From Mycobacteroides immunogenum (GTDB lineage: Bacteria > Actinomycetota > Actinomycetes > Mycobacteriales > Mycobacteriaceae): a stretch of DNA of 64,000 nucleotides. Location: assembly GCF_001605725.1 (NCBI RefSeq), contig NZ_CP011530.1, positions 5,394,001-5,458,000 on the forward strand, read 5' to 3'. Below, one piece after another: positions 46,871 through 55,475 of this stretch. The notes beneath the pieces were generated by a model. It did not search any database and was not told the origin of the DNA. It saw nothing but the letters and a program-made list of their open reading frames with translations. The stretch's first letter is position 1. Each line of letters begins with the position of its first letter. The translations under genes were made by a program, and so were the position numbers.

Positions 46871-47596
46871 GTGAACGCACAAGACGAACCGGACACCGCA
46901 CCGGACGAAACAGATACCGCTATGCCTGAGGAGACAAACACCGAGGCTCCGGCATTGATCACCGCAGCCGGGTTGGGCGTGGACGGCGAGCACGGTCCGC
47001 TCTTCTCGGGCATCGACCTCGAACTCTCCGCTGGCTTTCATGCCATCCAGATGCCTGGTGGCCCCGGACAGCACTGCCTGCTGCTCGCCCTGGCCGGCCG
47101 GCTCCAAGCGAGCCACGGCACCGTCACCGTGATGGGCGACAGCCAACCGCGGGCAATCCGTCGGCACTGCGCTATCGCCGCGTTCGCCGATATCGACGAG
47201 CTTGAAGAAACCGTGACGGTCCAGACCGTGCTCTCCGAACAACGCAACTGGCTCGCGCCGTGGTTCTCCCGTGTCCCCACCGGCTCCGGGCGCGACAAGC
47301 TGCACGAGGTGTTCGGCGAGCTCCCGCCTCCCTCGGGCGAGACATTCATTGTCGAACTGTCCGACCTGGATCTGTTTTTGCTGCGCATCACCCTGGCGCT
47401 GCTCTCGGACCGGCCCATCCTGGTGGTAGGCGACTTGGAACAGGTGCGTGACAACGCGCGCCGGACCCTGGCGGTCGAGCGGCTCGGCGTGATCGCGCAA
47501 AGCCGCACCGTAGTTGTCGGGGTGACCAACCCGCTGGGCGCCGAGGCACCCATCCATGACTTACACGATCACCGCATCCTCACCGGGAGGGACTAG
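46871..47596 (+). CDS. degenerate ABC-type ATPase subunit
   Basis: A 241-residue ABC-fold protein paired with a YhgE/Pip permease. The Walker A region reads PGGPGQHCLLLALAG: Gln and His stand where Lys and Ser/Thr are needed. The signature region is ELSDLDLFLLRI rather than LSGGQ. The Walker B end is ILVVGDLEQ with no catalytic Glu directly after Asp. It therefore probably does not hydrolyse ATP normally. The first 30 residues are acidic and Thr-rich; ATG 46922 is an alternative start. The permease gene starts 3 bp after its stop. Confidence 0.7.
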   Translation: MNAQDEPDTAPDETDTAMPEETNTEAPALITAAGLGVDGEHGPLFSGIDLELSAGFHAIQMPGGPGQHCLLLALAGRLQASHGTVTVMGDSQPRAIRRHCAIAAFADIDELEETVTVQTVLSEQRNWLAPWFSRVPTGSGRDKLHEVFGELPPPSGETFIVELSDLDLFLLRITLALLSDRPILVVGDLEQVRDNARRTLAVERLGVIAQSRTVVVGVTNPLGAEAPIHDLHDHRILTGRD

Positions 47597-47599
47597 CCC

Positions 47600-49546
47600 A
47601 TGCTCGCTGGACTCGCATTCGGCTCAGAAATAAAGCGTTTCGGGCGCAGTCGCATGACGCGCGCCGCCATCGTGGTTCTCATGCTGCTGCCGCTGGTGTA
47701 CGGCGCGCTGTATCTATGGGCCTACTGGGACCCCTTCGGCCACGTGAACAAGATGCCAGTGGCGCTGGTCAATGCCGACAAGGGCGCCACCGTTTCCGGC
47801 CAACACGTCAACATCGGCGAGGAGATCTCCAAGAGCCTGACCGCCGACGGCAGTATGGATTGGCACGTCCTGAGCCTGGACGAGGCACGCAGTGGAGTCG
47901 ACCACGGGAACTACTACTTCATGTTGGAGCTGCCGCCGGACTTCAGTGAGGCCATCGCCTCACCGCTGACCGGAGAACCCAAGCAGGCCAACCTGGTTGC
48001 CGTGTACAACGATGCCAACAACTACATCTCCTCCAGCATCGGGCGCACTGCCATCGATCAGGTCCTCAACGCCGTCTCCACCCGCATCTCCGGACAGGCC
48101 GTCAATCAGGTTCTTTCCGTAGTAGTTTCGTCGGGCACCGGTATTCAACAGGCCGCCGACGGCGCTCGACAGCTCGCTGACGGCGCGGCGAAGGTCGATG
48201 ACGGTGCCGGTCAACTGGCTACCGGGCTGCACACCGCGCGGCCCGGATCGGCGCAACTTGCCACCGGGGCCAAACAGCTGTCCGACGGCATCACCCAAGC
48301 TACCGATCCCTTACTCACCGTGAGCAAGGCCGTCGCTAACATCGGCGGAAGCACCGACAAACTGCAGCAGGGCACCGAAGCGCTCCGGCAGGCCAATGAT
48401 CAAATCGACGGCATCGCAAAAGCACAGGACAGCGCCGCCAATGCACTCACCGCGGTGATCGATCAGCTCGCCGGACGGCAGGATCCGGCCGCCAACACCC
48501 TGCGCGGAATACAAGATCAGCTGCGTGAGCATCAGTTCACGCCCCAGGTTCGTCAACAGCTGACCGATGCCGAGAACGCCTCCATCGCGATGACCGAGAC
48601 ACTCCGCGGACCGGGCAGCCCGCTGAAGTCCGCGCTCGATCAGGTCGGCGGCAAGGGGCAGGAACTCACCAACAAGCTCAATCAGATGCGCAACGGGGCA
48701 CAGCAGCTCGCCACCGGGAACGCACAATTGGCCAGCGGGATCGCCCGAATGGACGACGGTGCGCAACAACTAAAGTCGGGCACCGCGCAGCTGCGGTCTG
48801 GTTCGGCCGAACTGGCAACCAAGCTCACCGACGGCGCCAAGCAGGTGCCCACCTGGAGCAATCAGCAGAAGGACGCCATCGCCGACACCATCGGCGGCCC
48901 CGTCCATCTGGAGACCTCGCACGAGAATGCCGCACCCAACTTCGGCACCGGAATGGCACCGTTCTTCGTCACGCTCGCCTTGTTCTTCGGGGCACTGGTT
49001 CTATGGATGATATTGCGGCCCTTGCAGACTCGGGCCATCGCCGCAGAGATCCTCCCCCTCCGCGTAGCGTTGTCCAGTTATCTGCCGGCCGCAACCATCG
49101 GGATCTTCCAAGCGATCATCCTGTACTGCGTGGTCCGATTCGCCCTGGGAATGCATGCCGCGCACCCCGTCGCGATGCTGGCCTTCATGGTGCTGATCTC
49201 CTTCGCGTTCGTCGCCGCGACCCAGGCCGTCAATGCGCTGGTGGGGCCTGCCGTCGGCCGTGTACTGCTGATGGCATTGCTCATGCTGCAACTGGTGAGC
49301 GCTGGCGGAATGTATCCCGTGGAGACCACGTCGCGGCCGTTCCAGATTCTGCACAAGTACGACCCCATGACCTACGGTGTCGACGGATTACGTCAGCTGA
49401 TCCTCGGAGGCATCGACGGTCGGCTCTGGCATGCGGTGGTCACGCTGCTCTTCATTCTCCTGGGCGGCCTACTCATCACCAGCCTGTCCGCCCGGCGCAA
49501 TCAGTTGTGGAATCTGACGCGGCTGCTGCCTTCGATCAAGATGTGA
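47600..49546 (+). CDS. YhgE/Pip domain ABC-2-type membrane protein
   Basis: 648 residues. One N-terminal membrane segment (AAIVVLMLLPLVYGALYLWA), then a large external domain of about 430 residues. This contains tandem coiled-coil repeats of the 'GAxQLAxGxxQL' type (for example NGAQQLATGNAQLASGIARM). About five C-terminal membrane segments follow. YhgE/Pip proteins are phage-receptor or ESX-associated-like exporters with ABC-2 permease folds. It is co-transcribed with the degenerate ATPase. Its 3' end overlaps the convergent whiB gene by 11 bp. Confidence 0.85.
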   Translation: MLAGLAFGSEIKRFGRSRMTRAAIVVLMLLPLVYGALYLWAYWDPFGHVNKMPVALVNADKGATVSGQHVNIGEEISKSLTADGSMDWHVLSLDEARSGVDHGNYYFMLELPPDFSEAIASPLTGEPKQANLVAVYNDANNYISSSIGRTAIDQVLNAVSTRISGQAVNQVLSVVVSSGTGIQQAADGARQLADGAAKVDDGAGQLATGLHTARPGSAQLATGAKQLSDGITQATDPLLTVSKAVANIGGSTDKLQQGTEALRQANDQIDGIAKAQDSAANALTAVIDQLAGRQDPAANTLRGIQDQLREHQFTPQVRQQLTDAENASIAMTETLRGPGSPLKSALDQVGGKGQELTNKLNQMRNGAQQLATGNAQLASGIARMDDGAQQLKSGTAQLRSGSAELATKLTDGAKQVPTWSNQQKDAIADTIGGPVHLETSHENAAPNFGTGMAPFFVTLALFFGALVLWMILRPLQTRAIAAEILPLRVALSSYLPAATIGIFQAIILYCVVRFALGMHAAHPVAMLAFMVLISFAFVAATQAVNALVGPAVGRVLLMALLMLQLVSAGGMYPVETTSRPFQILHKYDPMTYGVDGLRQLILGGIDGRLWHAVVTLLFILLGGLLITSLSARRNQLWNLTRLLPSIKM

Positions 49547-49940
49547 GCTGATCCGCTGCGACGGACTTACGCTGCGACCGCGACATGGCCAGCCGCCGCT
49601 CGCGAGTCGTCATCGCACCCCAAACTCCGTGGGGTTCATCAGTTCTTATGGCATGAGCCGCGCACTGCATGCGCACGGGACACTCGTTGCATATCTGCTT
49701 GGCCTGCACCTCGTACTGCTTACGCAGGGCACCACGCTGGGTTTCGGCGTAGTAGAAGATATCCGTCGAAACTCCGCGACAGGCCGCTTTGACCTGCCAC
49801 TCCATTTCGTCCAGCCCCGCTGCCGCGGCGCGAAACTTTGGTCGCGTCACGGCCTTGCTCCAGACCGCCGGCAAGCATTCGGGTGCGTCGAAGCCATCCG
49901 CATCCACCGAGTGTGGAACCAACCGCCACCGGGACGCCAT
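49536..49940 (-). CDS. WhiB-family iron-sulfur transcription factor (WhiB3-like)
   Basis: A 134-residue Wbl protein from ATG 49940 (a TTG at 49955 is in frame). Four cluster Cys are at about 54, 84, 87 and 93 (ACRGVSTDIFYYAE; QICNECPVRMQCAAHA), the C-xn-C-x2-C-x5-C pattern. The turn GVWGAM is followed by a basic tail (TTRERRLAMSRSQRKS). The CRG...FF/YY spacing and the GVWG turn resemble WhiB3 more than WhiB6 or WhiB7. Wbl proteins sense NO and redox state through a [4Fe-4S] cluster and bind the housekeeping sigma factor. Confidence 0.88.
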   Translation of the reverse strand: MASRWRLVPHSVDADGFDAPECLPAVWSKAVTRPKFRAAAAGLDEMEWQVKAACRGVSTDIFYYAETQRGALRKQYEVQAKQICNECPVRMQCAAHAIRTDEPHGVWGAMTTRERRLAMSRSQRKSVAADQLTS

Positions 49941-49984
49941 GGCCACTGTGGACAAATCGCACCGGGAAATTAATCAGACTGGCT

Positions 49985-51142
49985 CTAGGATTCGACTGCG
50001 CCAACCGCTATCCTGCGCGCGGTCTCGCCTCCACCTGCAGACGCCACAATGGTCCAGGCAGCGATTGTGCTCGCCGCGGCGACGCCAAGACAAATCACGG
50101 CGTACCACAGGCTGCCGATCGGATCACCCGTGGCGGTAACGCCGTTCGTGGCCCCGAAGTAGTCCGGTAGCGCGGCGGCCCACAACACCGTCATCACCGT
50201 CAGGTAGCCGCCGGCATAGATCAGGATCGCCGGATGCGTGAGGTAGCCATCCGTGCCGTCACGGCGAAGAGCCAACCATTGTTTGATGAGCACGGGTACA
50301 GCCAGTGTCACCAGGACGATCAGCTCCAGGGCGTACACAACACCAACCACAGTGGTGCTTCCCGATATCGCGCCCGCGACGGTCGCGGGCAGCGGCAGCA
50401 CTGCGGTGCCGATCGACGCCAGCACACCAATACTCACCGTGCGCCAGACGATCTGGCCCCCCGTGAAGGATCGCCCCGCGTCCACATGGCGCCCGACAAA
50501 CATCTGTGCGCAGAACGCCAGGGACATCGGCCATAGCGCGGCGAAAACTACGACACTGCCCATGGGCACCGAGTCGAAGAACGGCTTGTTCAGCGGATTG
50601 TCCAGAGTCCATTCCCACCAACGCAATTGGGGACCCAGGTGGTCGAAGATCTCATAGAACGCGTGGTGGATCAGCCCCACGCAGGCCGCGCCGATCAGCG
50701 CGCCATAGCGCCGGAAGACTCCGAGCGTCCTGACAATCTCAAAGGCCACCGTCGCCATCATCGGATAGATGGCGATGATGTACAGCGGCAGTCGGCCCCA
50801 CAGAAAGTCCACCGTGAATACATTGTGCGCGAACATCGTGTCGACGTGATCGCTGATGCCGAACGCACCGGGGAAATACAGCGGCGGCTCAATGATCAAC
50901 AAGTAGGCGATCGCTCCGAACCACACCGCGATGTTGGTTGGATCGTTGTGGCGGCGCAGTCTGACGATCGCGTAGATCAAGGCCAACACGGCTCCCGCGA
51001 TCACGGTCAGCTCCAACACCGGTAACGTCCAGTTCTCCAGCGAGAACGGGCTGCGCACCGCGGCGATACCTCCCGCGGTGTCACACGAGAACCCCAGCCG
51101 CGCTGCCAATTCGGCGAAAGTCGGCGCACAGAGATCAGACAT
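49985..51142 (-). CDS. polytopic membrane protein of unknown function
   Basis: 385 residues from ATG 51142 (MSDLCAPTFAELAARLG), with about ten hydrophobic segments (for example LELTVIAGAVLALIYAIVRL and YLLIIEPPLYFPGAFGI). I recognise no transport or enzyme motif. It starts 2 bp after the stop of the PF10118-type gene upstream on the same strand, so the two are almost certainly co-transcribed. It may act with that putative metal-dependent enzyme. Confidence 0.75.
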   Translation of the reverse strand: MSDLCAPTFAELAARLGFSCDTAGGIAAVRSPFSLENWTLPVLELTVIAGAVLALIYAIVRLRRHNDPTNIAVWFGAIAYLLIIEPPLYFPGAFGISDHVDTMFAHNVFTVDFLWGRLPLYIIAIYPMMATVAFEIVRTLGVFRRYGALIGAACVGLIHHAFYEIFDHLGPQLRWWEWTLDNPLNKPFFDSVPMGSVVVFAALWPMSLAFCAQMFVGRHVDAGRSFTGGQIVWRTVSIGVLASIGTAVLPLPATVAGAISGSTTVVGVVYALELIVLVTLAVPVLIKQWLALRRDGTDGYLTHPAILIYAGGYLTVMTVLWAAALPDYFGATNGVTATGDPIGSLWYAVICLGVAAASTIAAWTIVASAGGGETARRIAVGAVES

Positions 51143-51144
51143 GC

Positions 51145-52080
51145 TCAGACTCCCACCCGCGCCGTCTGACCTGCCGTGTACCACTGCGTCACCTCGTAGC
51201 CCGCCGCGTATCGTGCGAACCATTCGTCGGCCAGAGCGGGCAACTTCTCGTGGGCGGGGTTGTGGCCCGGTATCTGACTGCGCACCGCGCCCGACATCGC
51301 CACCATCACCTCTCGTACCGGCAGATGACGGAAGGCGTTCGCTATGGGCCCGTCATTCGGTCCATCAATGAGCGGGAGGCGTTGCAAGAGGGCTTTTTTA
51401 CGCGCCTGCATGCCGAACATCGACAACGCATCGATCCTGCGATCCTCAAGGGGAACGTGCTTGTTGAATCCTTCACAGGCGATGCGCAGCACCGCCCAGA
51501 CGTGCCGGAAGATCGAGGGCGCCATCCGCATCCGGTACCACGGGTCGTCGGCCACCGCGTCATAGATGATCAGGGCCGAGCTGCGATGCTCCACCTCTTC
51601 GACGAAGTGCCACAGGAACAACGAGGCGACGCGATCGTCGCCCGGAGCGAACAGGGTGTCGTCGTGATCGAGCATCAACTTGAACACCGGGGTAAACGTG
51701 GCCTCCAGGTCGGCGGTGTAGGCCAACCGGTATTTCAAAGACTTATTGGCGGTCAGGTCATCGAAGGCGGCGATCACCTCGTCCAGGGTCTCCTTGAGTC
51801 CCGGGTAACTCTTGATCAAACCCTTCGCATGTTGGCGGTGGCCCATCGAGTGCTGGCCCTCCTGCCGGACAAACGCGTCGGCCTCTTCAGCGATCGCCGG
51901 GTCGGTGATCAACGGCATGGCCTCGGGGATCATCTGCCCGATCATCTTCTCGAATGCGATGGCCAGGAAGGAAACCGCGTTGGCCATGCTCGAGAACGCC
52001 GGGTTGGACTCGTTCCACAGGAACGGGACGTGATGGTCGGCGAATGCGAACCGCAGCTTGCGCACGATCAGTTCCGTCAT
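51145..52080 (-). CDS. predicted metal-dependent hydrolase/ferritin-like di-iron protein (PF10118 type)
   Basis: 311 residues from ATG 52080 (MTELIVRKLRFAFADHHVPF), with GAGGTG upstream. Clusters of carboxylate and His residues (FVRQEGQHSMGHRQHAKGL; WHFVEEVEHRSSALIIYDAV) match the ExxH-type iron ligands of a ferritin-like helical bundle. The family is named 'predicted metal-dependent hydrolase', but oxygenase-like chemistry is equally possible. It is divergent from a TetR gene with interlocked palindromes between them, and it leads the adjacent membrane protein gene. Confidence 0.8.
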   Translation of the reverse strand: MTELIVRKLRFAFADHHVPFLWNESNPAFSSMANAVSFLAIAFEKMIGQMIPEAMPLITDPAIAEEADAFVRQEGQHSMGHRQHAKGLIKSYPGLKETLDEVIAAFDDLTANKSLKYRLAYTADLEATFTPVFKLMLDHDDTLFAPGDDRVASLFLWHFVEEVEHRSSALIIYDAVADDPWYRMRMAPSIFRHVWAVLRIACEGFNKHVPLEDRRIDALSMFGMQARKKALLQRLPLIDGPNDGPIANAFRHLPVREVMVAMSGAVRSQIPGHNPAHEKLPALADEWFARYAAGYEVTQWYTAGQTARVGV

Positions 52081-52100
52081 GGAGAAGCACCTCGCTTGAA

Positions 52101-52141
52101 CATACAATAAGACAGTAATTTGTTGATCTGTATGATTACTG
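52101..52141. promoter_or_regulatory. interlocked inverted repeats between PF10118 gene and TetR gene
   Basis: Two overlapping palindromes: CATACA (52101-52106) with TGTATG (52129-52134), and CAGTAAT (52113-52119) with ATTACTG (52135-52141). All arms are perfect. They lie in the A+T-rich promoter region of divergent genes. Inferred TetR operators. Confidence 0.55.
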
Positions 52142-52204
52142 GAATCAACTCCCGCTGTCAACGGCGATATGCTGCAGAGATGCCGACGGCCGGGGAGTTC
52201 AGGG

Positions 52205-52810
52205 ATGGCACGTAGGCGGGGATGGGACGGGCGCCCGCCCAGTAGCGACGCGGAGGCTTCCGAGCGGATCGTCGCCGCCGCAGTGAAGCTGATCGGCGAG
52301 ACCGGCTCCGCGGTCAGCCTTGCCGATGTCGCCGCAGAACTCGGCGTGATTCGACAGACGGTCTACCGGTACTTCCCCACTGCCGATGCACTCATGCATG
52401 CCGCGTCCATCGCGTCGGTCGACGGATTCCTGGACCGACTGACAGAGGTGGTGCGCGGCATCGCCGATCCGGCCGACGCACTCACCGAAGGTGTGCTCTA
52501 CACCCTGGAAGAGGTGACTCGTACACCACATTTGGGCATCATGATGTCTGAGCCGTACGCGCATTCGCATACCAGCGACATGACATCAGATGAGGCGCAG
52601 GCATTCGGCCTGCGCATGCTCGAACGCTTCGACGTCGACTGGGATCGGTACGGATACGACGATGAGTCCAAACGCGGGCTAGTGGAATTCGCCCTGCGCA
52701 TCATGCTGTCGTTCTTTGTCTCACCCAACGAGACCACCCGATCTCACGACGAACTACGCCGCTTCCTCAAGCGATGGCTGGGCGGCGCGATTCTTGCGCA
52801 AAAGCGCTGA
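52205..52810 (+). CDS. TetR/AcrR family regulator
   Basis: A 201-residue TetR protein from ATG 52205, which follows GGGAG and TTCAGGG; the frame is open from 52169. HTH about residues 18-64 (IVAAAVKLIGETGSAVSLAD, LGVIRQTVYRYFPTADALMH). The acidic C-terminal domain is probably ligand-binding. The start is 125 bp from the divergent PF10118 gene, with interlocked palindromes in between. Confidence 0.82.
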   Translation: MARRRGWDGRPPSSDAEASERIVAAAVKLIGETGSAVSLADVAAELGVIRQTVYRYFPTADALMHAASIASVDGFLDRLTEVVRGIADPADALTEGVLYTLEEVTRTPHLGIMMSEPYAHSHTSDMTSDEAQAFGLRMLERFDVDWDRYGYDDESKRGLVEFALRIMLSFFVSPNETTRSHDELRRFLKRWLGGAILAQKR

Positions 52811-52815
52811 CCGCT

Positions 52816-53940
52816 TCAGGCGAGATCGTGCCGCAGCGACGGCATGGCAAGGGGTTTCAGCAACGCCGCTCCCGCCTTGTCCAGTGGGCTCCCTGTCATA
52901 CGGGCGATGAGCCACATCACCGCGGGAGGCATGATCGTCGAGAGCCTCTCGGGTGCGCAGTGCGTGCCATCGCGTACCACCCAGGCTTCGCAGCCCGGTA
53001 GCCCGGTGAATACCGTCGTGTCGGCGAGCGGAACGAAATGGTCATGATCGCCGTTGATCGCGAGCACCGGCGATACCGGCGGGCGATCGAAGTAACCCTG
53101 ACGCCTCAGCGAGAACTCGGTGATGAAGCCCTGGTAGTCCTCGACGGCTGGAAGCTCGTTCAACTGTGCCGCGTGCGCGAGGATGCCGGGCATACCATTC
53201 GGCAGGGCGCGCACATCTTGGATGATCTGCGCTCCAACCGGGCCGCCAAGGCTTATCGCAGCGTCCACTCGCCCATCGAGGGCCAGCTTGGCGGCCCACA
53301 AGCCCGCGAAGCTCACCCCGACCATCCCGACCGGCCCACTGCCGTTTGCTACCGCGCTGATGGTTTCGGCAACAATGCGATCGGCATGTGGACTGATCGG
53401 CGCGGTGGTCTCACCTGTTCCGGGATTATCCAGTGCCACAACGGCGAATCCGGTCAAGCGGGCCATTCGCACCGCCGCGTTGTGCAGCTCGACCTTCCAA
53501 GTGTCGACACCGCCGCAGATCACAAGGAGACCGTCACGACGGCGCCGACGACGCTGAAAGATGTGCGCGGCCACCTCGGTGGCGCCGTCGGGGCCTGCCA
53601 CGACCAAGCGGCGACGCTCGAAGGACACCGGAAACGATGGTGCCGCCTTCTCATAGGCCGCCAACTGCCGCCCGAACGCCTCGGCCCGGATAGGCGTCGC
53701 AATGGTCGGAAATTTGGCGGCACCCCAGCAGAGTGCGGCAAGCAACCAGTCACCCTGGGATTCAGCGGTCTCGGCTTCGCGGCCCCATTCCGGCGTCCAC
53801 CCGCCGGCCTGGTCACTCCACATATCGCGAATTCGGGCGCGGACCCGAGTGACGATCGGCGCCGGGATGCCCCAGGCCCCGACAAACTGCTTGGCCCGCT
53901 CCTCGAAGAGATCCTCGCTGTCGAGATCGAAAGTGAACAT
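52816..53940 (-). CDS. alpha/beta-hydrolase (FrsA/DUF1100-like esterase)
   Basis: 374 residues from ATG 53940 (MFTFDLDSEDLFEERAKQFV), preceded by GGAAAGG. A helical N-terminal domain of about 130 residues precedes an alpha/beta hydrolase core. Nucleophile serine is in VGMVGVSFAGLWAAKLA, with NGDHDHFVPL and the terminal RDGTHCAPE His region. It resembles the FrsA/2,6-dihydropseudooxynicotine hydrolase group. The substrate is unknown; the helical cap suggests small aromatic or acyl substrates. It is divergent from a TetR gene across a perfect palindrome. Confidence 0.8.
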   Translation of the reverse strand: MFTFDLDSEDLFEERAKQFVGAWGIPAPIVTRVRARIRDMWSDQAGGWTPEWGREAETAESQGDWLLAALCWGAAKFPTIATPIRAEAFGRQLAAYEKAAPSFPVSFERRRLVVAGPDGATEVAAHIFQRRRRRRDGLLVICGGVDTWKVELHNAAVRMARLTGFAVVALDNPGTGETTAPISPHADRIVAETISAVANGSGPVGMVGVSFAGLWAAKLALDGRVDAAISLGGPVGAQIIQDVRALPNGMPGILAHAAQLNELPAVEDYQGFITEFSLRRQGYFDRPPVSPVLAINGDHDHFVPLADTTVFTGLPGCEAWVVRDGTHCAPERLSTIMPPAVMWLIARMTGSPLDKAGAALLKPLAMPSLRHDLA

Positions 53941-53969
53941 GTCGCTGAGCCTTTCCGCGCGGCACTTCA

Positions 53970-53992
53970 TTAACGCATGAATCCTGCGTTAA
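53970..53992. promoter_or_regulatory. TTAACGCA palindrome, probable TetR operator
   Basis: TTAACGCA-N7-TGCGTTAA: perfect 8-bp arms at 53970-53977 and 53985-53992, 30 bp from the hydrolase start and 56 bp from the TetR start. A half-site TTAATGCA lies near 54015. Inferred binding site for the adjacent TetR protein. Confidence 0.7.
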
Positions 53993-54047
53993 GTGACGCT
54001 AGAGTAGGTGCGCGCTTAATGCAAGAAAATTGCAGTAGATTGTTCGA

Positions 54048-54638
54048 ATGCCAGACGCCGAGATCCGCCGCCGCACCGGCGGCCGCTCGGCCGCCGTTCG
54101 CGAGGCGGTCCTGCGTTCCGCGCTGCAGCTGCTGGCCGAGCGCGGCGTGGGCCAGATCTCGATCGGCGCGATCGCCCATCAAGCAGGCGTGCACGAAACA
54201 TCGATCTACCGCCGGTGGGGCACCGTGGACGCCGTCCTTCTCGACGCACTCTTGGCATCGAGCCTCGAAAATCTCCCCATTCCCGACACCGGTTGCATCC
54301 GAGAGGATTTGGTCGCCTTTATGCGGGAAACCGCGGACTACATGACCTCGCCCGTAGGGCAGGCCCTGGTCCGAAGCATGGTCGCGGTAGAAGACGGCAC
54401 CGACCTTGCCGCGCACCGAGATCGCTTCTGGCAGGCTCGGTTCGAGACCGCGAGGGTGATGATCGAGCGTGCTGTCATGCGGGGCGAGCTGGCCGAGAGC
54501 ACCAACGCGGCATTGGTCCTCGAGCTGATCACCGCACCAGTGCATTTCCGCGTCATCAGCGTTCGGTCATCTCTCGATGATCACACGGCTCGCCTCATCG
54601 TCGATACGGTGTTGCGGGGAATCAGCGCGGCTAATTAA
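54048..54638 (+). CDS. TetR/AcrR family regulator
   Basis: A 196-residue TetR protein. The N-terminus has the HTH covering about residues 15-62 (LRSALQLLAERGVGQISIGA, HQAGVHETSIYRRWGTVDAV). The C-terminal domain has LAVSNRACQ-type shadow reads only in other frames, so this frame is the real one. It is divergent from the alpha/beta-hydrolase gene with a TTAACGCA palindrome between, suggesting repression of that gene and itself. Confidence 0.83.
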   Translation: MPDAEIRRRTGGRSAAVREAVLRSALQLLAERGVGQISIGAIAHQAGVHETSIYRRWGTVDAVLLDALLASSLENLPIPDTGCIREDLVAFMRETADYMTSPVGQALVRSMVAVEDGTDLAAHRDRFWQARFETARVMIERAVMRGELAESTNAALVLELITAPVHFRVISVRSSLDDHTARLIVDTVLRGISAAN

Positions 54639-54710
54639 TCGCGATATTCGATACTAATAATCGATTCTATCGCCTTTCGCAATCAGTTCGCACGGCCCTA
54701 CCGTCGCAAT

Positions 54711-55406
54711 ATGAAGCCAATCAATCGACGCACCGTGCTCGGCGGTGTCGGCGTCGCCGGGGTCGCAGCCGCCGCGGGCGCCGGTACCGACTGGGCGTTT
54801 TCGACCCCCCGCTCCCATGACAATCCAGAGGACGTGACCGTGACCGATGACGCCGCCCGCTTTGGCGACCCCCGCATCCCCGCCGAACTGAACACTGCCC
54901 AGCCGCATCTGTTTCATCTCAGCGCACTGGCACCACAAACCTTCGACGGCGGCGACTTACGTCAAGCCCACGAAGGCAACTTCCCCATCCTTACCGGGCA
55001 GCAGGCCAGCATTGTCATGGTGACACTCCAACCGGGCGGAATCCGGGAACCGCACTGGCATCCCAGCGCCTGGGAGATCAACGTGATCACCAGCGGCGTC
55101 GCCAAGTGGACGTTGTTGGATCCGGAAGGGCATTCGGAGACCTTCGATGCCCACGTGGGCGATGTCGTCTTTGCGCCGCAGGGCTCATTGCACTATTTCG
55201 AGAACAAGGGCACCGAGGATCTCAAGCTACTGATCGTATTCAATGCCAGCACCGCAGAAGGCAAGGATGACATCGGAATTGGTGCCTCGATCAGCAAGCT
55301 GCCCCCCGACGTACTCGCCGCGGTGTTCGGGGTTCCCACCGACGTCTTCTCAAAGCTCAAGAAGATCAACGAGTCCGTCACCATCCTGCGCAGACAGCAG
55401 ACGTAG
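54711..55406 (+). CDS. Tat-exported cupin protein (oxalate-decarboxylase-like)
   Basis: 231 residues. It begins with a twin-arginine signal (NRRTVLGGVGVAGVAAAAGA), so it is likely exported. The cupin metal motif is REPHWHPSAWEINVI (His115, His117, Glu122), with a later His in GSLHYFEN. One cupin repeat and the HxHx5-E pattern resemble bacterial mono-cupin oxalate-decarboxylase or oxidase-like proteins. Chemistry and metal are unknown. The next gene, a PepSY membrane protein, starts 69 bp later. Confidence 0.8.
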   Translation: MKPINRRTVLGGVGVAGVAAAAGAGTDWAFSTPRSHDNPEDVTVTDDAARFGDPRIPAELNTAQPHLFHLSALAPQTFDGGDLRQAHEGNFPILTGQQASIVMVTLQPGGIREPHWHPSAWEINVITSGVAKWTLLDPEGHSETFDAHVGDVVFAPQGSLHYFENKGTEDLKLLIVFNASTAEGKDDIGIGASISKLPPDVLAAVFGVPTDVFSKLKKINESVTILRRQQT

Positions 55407-55475
55407 CCACCCGTTGCGCGCTCGACGTCGCTAGCCTTACTCCAGGCAGCGATCAGTGCGGCTACGGAGGAGAAG

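Noticed and set aside
54641..54673. GCGATA/TATCGC inverted repeat before the cupin gene
   Set aside because: Arms are only 6 bp with a 21-bp gap in an A+T-rich stretch, too weak to call an operator.
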